Assembly: GCF_023168405.1 (NCBI RefSeq) | Contig: NZ_AP025285.1 | Coordinates: 310,001 to 374,000, forward strand | Source: Leptogranulimonas caecicola | Lineage (GTDB): Bacteria > Actinomycetota > Coriobacteriia > Coriobacteriales > Atopobiaceae | Reading direction: 5' to 3' | Length of the DNA stretch: 64,000 nucleotides | Shown: positions 59,616-64,000 of the stretch, one piece after another | Position numbering within the stretch: the stretch's first letter is position 1 | How the letters are laid out: each line of letters begins with the position of its first letter | Notes under the pieces: model-generated | What the model was told of the DNA's origin: nothing | What the model saw: the letters and a program-made list of their open reading frames with translations, nothing else | Databases searched by the model: none | Program-made: the position numbers and the translations under genes

Positions 59616-60701
59616 GTGGCCAACGCAGCCAATGCAGCCATCGGCACGCCAGCCGCTGCCTATGTCATAGATGACGGGACCTTAAGCGCCTTCTTTGAGA
59701 CCATGGCCGTCCTTATGGACGCCGGCATTCAAATTGACGAGGCTCTTTCCATGCTGGCGGAAGATGCCGCAGACACCCTCAAAGCCACCTATGGTTCCAT
59801 GTATGAGCAGGTAGCGGCAGGCCATACGCTGGCAAAAGCCATGGAGGCGTCAGGGGCGTTTCCCACCTATGCCACCACATTGGTGATCCAGGGCATCGCC
59901 ATGGGCCGGCTTCATGAAACTTTGATGTCGTTAGCCCGCTATTACGGCGACCAGGATCGCATCCTCACGCGCATCAAAACCAGCCTAGGTTATCCTGCAG
60001 CGCTTTTGTGCGGCATGTCGTTAGTGCTGGCTTTTACGGTCATAGGCGTGCTGCCGGTGTTCATCAACGTCTACGAGAATCTTTCCGGCAGTCTCACCGA
60101 AGGGTCGTTCTCCCAGGTCACACTAGCTCTCACGGTGGGCTGGGTGGTGCTTGTCGTCACGGTGATCGCTGCGGTGGCGGCCCTTTGGGTCGCCTCCCTT
60201 GCCCGCAATTCCAAGGGACATGACAAGCTCATGCACCTTTTGGAGCGCATCCCGCCCACCCAGGAGGCTGCCTATGGCCTGGCGCTGTCGCGCATGGTGG
60301 CGGGGCTCTCCACCAATATCTCCTCAGGCACCAACGTGGACGAGGCGGTGGCGGCCGCCGCAGCCGGGACGTCTCATCCCGTGCTGCATTTGAGGACCAC
60401 GCAGGCTCACAAGCTCATGGTTGCTTCCGACGATCCTCAGGGCCTGGTGCCTGCGCTGGTGGCAGCCCAGGTCATCGACCCGGTCTATGGGCGTCTGCTG
60501 GGTATCACTGTACGCTCAGGCGGCATCGACGAGTCGCTGGAAGCCCTTTCAGAAGACCTGGCCCGCGAGTCTATGGACAGCCTTCTGGCGACTATCGACG
60601 GCGTGGAGCCGCTTTTGTCGGCATTTTTAACCGTGGCCGTAGGCGCCACGCTGCTGGCCATCATGCTGCCGTTGGTGGGCATCATGGCCTCGTTAGCCTG
60701 A
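59616..60701 (+). CDS. GspF/PilC/ComGB-type platform protein
   Basis: The 361-residue inner-membrane protein has two T2SF domains (FFETMAVLMDAGIQIDEALSM at about 26-46 and LALSRMVAGLSTNISSGTNV at about 222-241), with membrane helices near 130-155, 172-195 and at the C terminus. It is the platform on which type IV pili, type II secretion or competence pseudopili assemble. The GTG start follows AGGAGGGG. It begins an operon with four pilin-like proteins and a PilT-like ATPase. Confidence 0.88.
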   Translation: MANAANAAIGTPAAAYVIDDGTLSAFFETMAVLMDAGIQIDEALSMLAEDAADTLKATYGSMYEQVAAGHTLAKAMEASGAFPTYATTLVIQGIAMGRLHETLMSLARYYGDQDRILTRIKTSLGYPAALLCGMSLVLAFTVIGVLPVFINVYENLSGSLTEGSFSQVTLALTVGWVVLVVTVIAAVAALWVASLARNSKGHDKLMHLLERIPPTQEAAYGLALSRMVAGLSTNISSGTNVDEAVAAAAAGTSHPVLHLRTTQAHKLMVASDDPQGLVPALVAAQVIDPVYGRLLGITVRSGGIDESLEALSEDLARESMDSLLATIDGVEPLLSAFLTVAVGATLLAIMLPLVGIMASLA

Positions 60702-60790
60702 TGGCGCAGCCCGCGCGATCGACCAGACCGCTTGGTCGACCCCTGCCCGTGCATGAATCCTGCTGCGGTTAAGAGAGGAGTGAGAATCTA

Positions 60791-61114
60791 ATGGCCCGCC
60801 CTGTAGCTCAGGCTGCCTTCGCCCATCGCCGCCATCCCGGAGTCTACCTGCTGGTGATTCTGGTGGCGGCAGCGTGTGTGGCGCTGGCGGTGGTGCGTGC
60901 CCAGGTGCATGCCGCCGAGCAGGGAACGGCGGCGCTTCGCACCTCGATCCTCAATGCCTCGGCCCAGTGCGCGGCGGTGGAGGGGGCCTATCCCTCCAGC
61001 TTGGACCATCTGGTGGAAGCCTACGGCATCCGTTTCGACCCCGAGGTCTACGACGTGCGCTATGAGGTCTTTGCCGACAACGTGGCCCCCACAGTGCAGG
61101 TGATGCGCCGATGA
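60791..61114 (+). CDS. Pilin-like protein, 107 aa
   Basis: A short basic N terminus is followed by a hydrophobic helix (GVYLLVILVAAACVALAVV, about residues 17-35) and an 70-residue soluble part with Cys55 and the pilin-typical spacing AYPSSLDHLVEAYGI. It resembles a minor pseudopilin, but the usual Glu at position 5 of the mature form is not present. ATG follows AGAGGAG. It overlaps the next gene by four bases. Confidence 0.68.
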   Translation: MARPVAQAAFAHRRHPGVYLLVILVAAACVALAVVRAQVHAAEQGTAALRTSILNASAQCAAVEGAYPSSLDHLVEAYGIRFDPEVYDVRYEVFADNVAPTVQVMRR

Positions 61115-61662
61115 CACCGCCCACGCTGCCTCACGAAAACCTCCTGCGGGCCAAAGGGACGCTGGCGATAGCCCAGGGCCATAGACCCGCTGCCCAAAAG
61201 ATGCACCCTATGAGCACCATCTTGGTCATCCTTCTGCTGCTGGCAAGCGTTGCTGCGCTGGGTGTGGGCGCCCAAGTCTACAGCTCCATCCACCAGGCAT
61301 CCTTGACCGACGACTCCAGTCGCCTGGCCTCGGCTTTGCTTTCCAACACCGTGCGCTCCCAGGATCGCGCTCTCGCAGTGGAGAGCACCCCGGGTCCTGA
61401 GGGCCCTGTGCTCAAGCTGGTCTCTCATCTAGATTCCGGCGACTATGAGACGCGCCTCTATCTCTATCAGGGTCAGGTGGTGCGCGAGTTCGCCTTGGCT
61501 GCAAGCCCGCTCACTCCCCAGAGCGCGGTACCGATAATGCCTTCCAAGAGCTTCTCCTTTGCCCTGGAGGGAGACCTGCTTACCCTTGCTACCGATAAGG
61601 GCGCCACTTCGGTGGCTCTAAGAAGCCCGCAGTCCCCGCAATCTTTGGGGGTGGGGGCATGA
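61111..61662 (+). CDS. Pilin-like protein, 183 aa (DUF4860-like)
   Basis: After a 30-residue basic leader comes a hydrophobic helix (TILVILLLLASVAALGVGAQ, about residues 36-55) and a soluble domain of beta character (ETRLYLYQGQVVREFALAAS). I place it with DUF4860-type pilin-like proteins with modest confidence. It overlaps both neighbours by four bases (ATGA), so it is translated with them. A start at an internal Met near residue 31 would give a more usual leader. Confidence 0.65.
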   Translation: MTPPTLPHENLLRAKGTLAIAQGHRPAAQKMHPMSTILVILLLLASVAALGVGAQVYSSIHQASLTDDSSRLASALLSNTVRSQDRALAVESTPGPEGPVLKLVSHLDSGDYETRLYLYQGQVVREFALAASPLTPQSAVPIMPSKSFSFALEGDLLTLATDKGATSVALRSPQSPQSLGVGA

Positions 61663-62156
61663 AGCAGCTCAAAGCTCCCGGCTTTATGGCCCCTAAAGCC
61701 CCTCGTTGGGCTTCGCGAGCTCTCATCATCGAGGCGTTGGTGCTGATGGCGGTGCTCTCTTGCTGCATCGCCATCGTTGCCCAAGGCCTGTCTGTGGCGG
61801 CAGCCACTGCGCTGGACGCCCAGCAACTCACTCAAGCCTCGGCCTATGCCTCAGAGATGGCCGAGCGTTTTTGTGCAAATCCCGAGCAAGTGCCCGTGGA
61901 AGAGATCTCCGGCGATCTGCAGGTGGTGGTGGCCCGCACCAGCGAGCCTACCTCCACAGGAACCCTTTGGCGTGCCACCATCCTGGTCTATCCGGTAGGT
62001 CCCCAAGGACAAAAGGTCGAAGCATCGGAGGCTTTGGGAGCAGCCCAGGCTGGAGCGGCTGCAGGCGACTCTGAGGCCCAAGAGGTCTCTCGGGTGGTCC
62101 AGGAGCCTCTCTGCTCGCTTGCCACCGCACGCTTCGTGCCCAGGGAGGTGAGCTGA
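61659..62156 (+). CDS. Prepilin-like protein, 165 aa
   Basis: The N terminus is basic, then RALIIEALVLMAVLSCC gives a hydrophobic helix with Glu at position 5 if cleavage precedes ALIIE. This is the best pilin signature in the operon, though the preceding residue is Arg instead of Gly. The soluble part contains one Cys and an Ala/Gln-rich segment. It overlaps the upstream gene by four bases. Confidence 0.68.
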   Translation: MKQLKAPGFMAPKAPRWASRALIIEALVLMAVLSCCIAIVAQGLSVAAATALDAQQLTQASAYASEMAERFCANPEQVPVEEISGDLQVVVARTSEPTSTGTLWRATILVYPVGPQGQKVEASEALGAAQAGAAAGDSEAQEVSRVVQEPLCSLATARFVPREVS

Positions 62157-62159
62157 TCT

Positions 62160-62624
62160 ATGGCTCCACGTACGTCTGAGCCGGGTATTCGCCCGGGTCC
62201 CATGAGCCTGTTGGTGCTCACCCTGGTGGTGTGTTTATCGGTACTTTGCTGCTTGGCATTGGCTACCGCTGCCGCCTCCAACCACAGGGCAGAGATGCAA
62301 ACTTCTATCATGGTGGACTCCTACGCCAACGAGCTGGAGGCTCAAGAGCTTTTGAGCCATGCATCTGAGCTCTGTGCCAGCTCGGGTGCGCAAGGCCTTG
62401 CGGCTTTGGCTCAACAGGCCTCGCAGCTTTGGCCGGATTGCACTGCCAGCTATGAGGAAGGCAGGTTTCAGGCCTATTTTGCGCAGCCTTCAGGGCGCTC
62501 GCTGACCGTCCAGTTAAGCGTGAGTCCAGAAGGTCAGCTAAAAATCGAGAGCTGGTGCGCCGGCATGGAGTGGGAGGAGCCTTCCGGCCAATGGTGGCCT
62601 GGGCCTTCCTCGGCCACGCCCTAA
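62160..62624 (+). CDS. Pilin-like protein, 154 aa
   Basis: A Pro/Arg-rich leader precedes a hydrophobic helix (SLLVLTLVVCLSVLCCLALA, about residues 16-35) that lacks the Glu of typical pilins, then a soluble region with two or three Cys (SELCASS, WPDCTAS, SWCAGM) that may form disulphides. Four bases separate it from the upstream gene. Confidence 0.62.
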   Translation: MAPRTSEPGIRPGPMSLLVLTLVVCLSVLCCLALATAAASNHRAEMQTSIMVDSYANELEAQELLSHASELCASSGAQGLAALAQQASQLWPDCTASYEEGRFQAYFAQPSGRSLTVQLSVSPEGQLKIESWCAGMEWEEPSGQWWPGPSSATP

Positions 62625-62695
62625 AGGGGCGGCGGCGACTTTAGCTGCAACTTTTGTTCTGTTGTGCCCTTTGTTTAGACCTCAAGGAGGATCTG

Positions 62696-63769
62696 GTGGA
62701 TATCTCAGCATTGCTTGCTTCTATGATCGAGAAGAACGCCTCGGACGTGTTCTTTGTGGCGGGCTTGCCTATCACCTGGGCCTCCGCAGGGCAGCAGCAC
62801 AGGCTTGACGGCGGCCCCCTCATGCCCCAGGACACCCAGGAGGTCGTCGAGGCAATCTACGGGTTGGCGGGCCGCTCTATGGCGCCGTTTTTGGAGTCTC
62901 GCAACCACGACGACGACTTCTCCTTTGCCGTGGGCGGCGTGGGGCGCTTCAGGGTGAACGTCTTTAGGCAGCGCGGCAGTTTAGGGGCAGTGATCCGCGT
63001 GATTCCCTTCGCTCTGCCGCGTCCCGAGGAGTTGGGCATCCCAGACCAGGTCATGGACTGCGCTTCTTTCAACAAGGGGTTGGTGCTGGTTACAGGCCCC
63101 GCTGGCGCAGGCAAGTCAACCACTTTGGCCTGCCTTATCGACCGCTTGAACCATAGCCGCTCTGGCCACATTGTGACCATGGAGGACCCCATCGAGTTCG
63201 TGCACAGGCACAACACCTGCATCGTGACGCAGCGCGAGATCCCCACCGATGTGGCTACCTATGGCGAGGCCCTTCGCAGCGCCATGCGCGAGAGCCCCGA
63301 CGTCATCCTGCTGGGCGAGATGCGCGACCGCGAGACGGTGTCTACCGCGGTCACCGCAGCAGAGACCGCTCAGCTGCTTTTCTCCACTCTGCATACCACT
63401 GGCGGCGCCTCTACCATCGATCGCATCGTTGACTTCTTCGATCCGGTCCAACAGCACCAGATCCGCCTGCAGCTGGCCATGGTGCTTCAGGCGGTGGTCT
63501 CCCAGCAACTGGTGCCCACAGTCGATGGGGGAGTGGCGGCAGCTTTCGAAGTCATGGTGGCCAACACCGCCATCCGCAACCTCATTCGCGAGCAAAAGAC
63601 CCACCAGATCGACTCGGTCATTGCTGCGAGCGCCCAGGAAGGCATGATCTCCATGGACGCCAGCCTCTTCGAGCTGGTGAAGTCGGGCCAGGTAAGCTCT
63701 GAGACTGCCCTGCGCTATGCCAACCACACCGAGTCGCTGGCGCGCCGCCTCAAGGCAGCCGGGGTCTAA
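62696..63769 (+). CDS. PilT/VirB11-type secretion ATPase
   Basis: The 357-residue hexameric ATPase of the pilus retraction type has Walker A GPAGAGKSTTLACL (about residues 133-146), Asp box MEDPIEFVH, the Walker B region DVILLGEMRDRETVSTAVTA and the AAETAQLLFSTLHTTGGAS motif. The N domain, starting VDISALLASMIEKNASDVFF, matches PilT-like proteins. GTG at 62696 follows AAGGAGG. No PilB/GspE assembly ATPase or prepilin peptidase is in the window, so it either powers extension too or those are encoded elsewhere. Confidence 0.88.
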   Translation: MDISALLASMIEKNASDVFFVAGLPITWASAGQQHRLDGGPLMPQDTQEVVEAIYGLAGRSMAPFLESRNHDDDFSFAVGGVGRFRVNVFRQRGSLGAVIRVIPFALPRPEELGIPDQVMDCASFNKGLVLVTGPAGAGKSTTLACLIDRLNHSRSGHIVTMEDPIEFVHRHNTCIVTQREIPTDVATYGEALRSAMRESPDVILLGEMRDRETVSTAVTAAETAQLLFSTLHTTGGASTIDRIVDFFDPVQQHQIRLQLAMVLQAVVSQQLVPTVDGGVAAAFEVMVANTAIRNLIREQKTHQIDSVIAASAQEGMISMDASLFELVKSGQVSSETALRYANHTESLARRLKAAGV

Positions 63770-63871
63770 AACGCACAGGTGCGCGCCGGGCCAAAAAGCC
63801 TACAATTGTAAGCATATTTTATAGGGATCCAGGGACGCTCTGGGCATACTTGCGATAGTCAGGGATTAGCT

Positions 63872-64000
63872 ATGACCATCTTTCATGCTCCTGCCATAGG
63901 CTCCAATGGGGACATCGCCTGCCCTGTGGTTGGGGCTGAAGTCTCCCAAGAGTTTCTTGATCGTATTCCTGGCGGCATCTTTCGCTACTGCGCAGACGAC
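63872..64000 (+). CDS. Probable PAS-domain signalling protein, N-terminal fragment
   Basis: The first 43 codons of a gene cut by the window edge. The peptide EFLDRIPGGIFRYCADD resembles the start of PAS domains that precede GGDEF/EAL domains in cyclic-di-GMP enzymes. If so, it could set second-messenger levels near the pilus-like operon, which is inference. ATG follows AGGGAT. Confidence 0.5.
   Translation, partial: MTIFHAPAIGSNGDIACPVVGAEVSQEFLDRIPGGIFRYCADD

Overview
The window is a high-GC (roughly 60%), gene-dense chromosomal segment from an anaerobic actinomycete. The best fit is class Coriobacteriia, in the Olsenella/Atopobium neighbourhood. Supporting features are a paired glgC-glgD glycogen synthesis set, pyruvate formate-lyase with its activase, rubrerythrin, a Trp T-box in front of a TrpXYZ-type transporter, frequent GTG starts and purine-rich ribosome binding sites. 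The genus is inferred; there is no rRNA here. No CRISPR array, transposase or prophage gene was seen.

Layout. 0-5.4 kb: Trp T-box leader, trpXYZ, and convergent adenine deaminase. 5.4-10.4 kb: SRP RNA, a DedA protein, then dnaX-ybaB-recR. 10.4-19.8 kb: a palindrome cluster, a GNAT acetyltransferase, a BceAB-type ABC pair with a 49-aa leader protein, a membrane-anchored protein, tRNA-Asp, a decayed cupin gene, a HAD hydrolase, an adenine-glycosylase-like protein and rubrerythrin. 19.9-34.4 kb: the glycogen cluster (glgB, glgP, glgC, glgD, glgA and a GH13-GH77 fusion), bracketed by two related, inversely oriented, non-coding elements of about 0.7 kb. 34.4-40 kb: nitroreductase, a conserved unknown, an orphan FtsX-type permease, a GH13 enzyme with a coiled-coil tail and a phosphoesterase. 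40-49 kb: a three-gene esterase / acyltransferase-like / DUF6320 operon, a Ski2-like helicase, a multi-cluster ferredoxin and a degenerate two-component pair. 48.9-58.5 kb: ychF, GNAT, the pyruvate formate-lyase locus, an acetyltransferase, a YbaK protein, an aldo/keto reductase and a second DedA. 58.6-64 kb: an MFS remnant and a type IV pilus/competence-like operon (GspF-like, four pilin-like proteins, PilT-like ATPase), then the start of a probable PAS-domain protein.

How the genes fit together. The main physiology is storage and breakdown of alpha-glucan (glg genes plus GH13/GH77 enzymes) feeding anaerobic glycolysis, with pyruvate cleaved by pyruvate formate-lyase. Tryptophan import is sensed through uncharged tRNA-Trp.

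The three most unusual observations are these. (1) The 9-mer TTCTCGGCA, counting both strands, occurs at least 27 times in 64 kb by hand count, about 50 times more than chance. It is concentrated between genes, sometimes as inverted pairs forming hairpins. This resembles the DNA uptake sequences of Neisseria and Pasteurellaceae, and a pilus/competence-like operon lies in the same window. (2) Pyruvate formate-lyase is encoded in two pieces: a large protein with the Cys-Cys active site and a separate 83-aa protein carrying the glycyl-radical motif. (3) There is a rich set of long, perfect or covarying intergenic palindromes, including the two inverted elements around the glycogen cluster.
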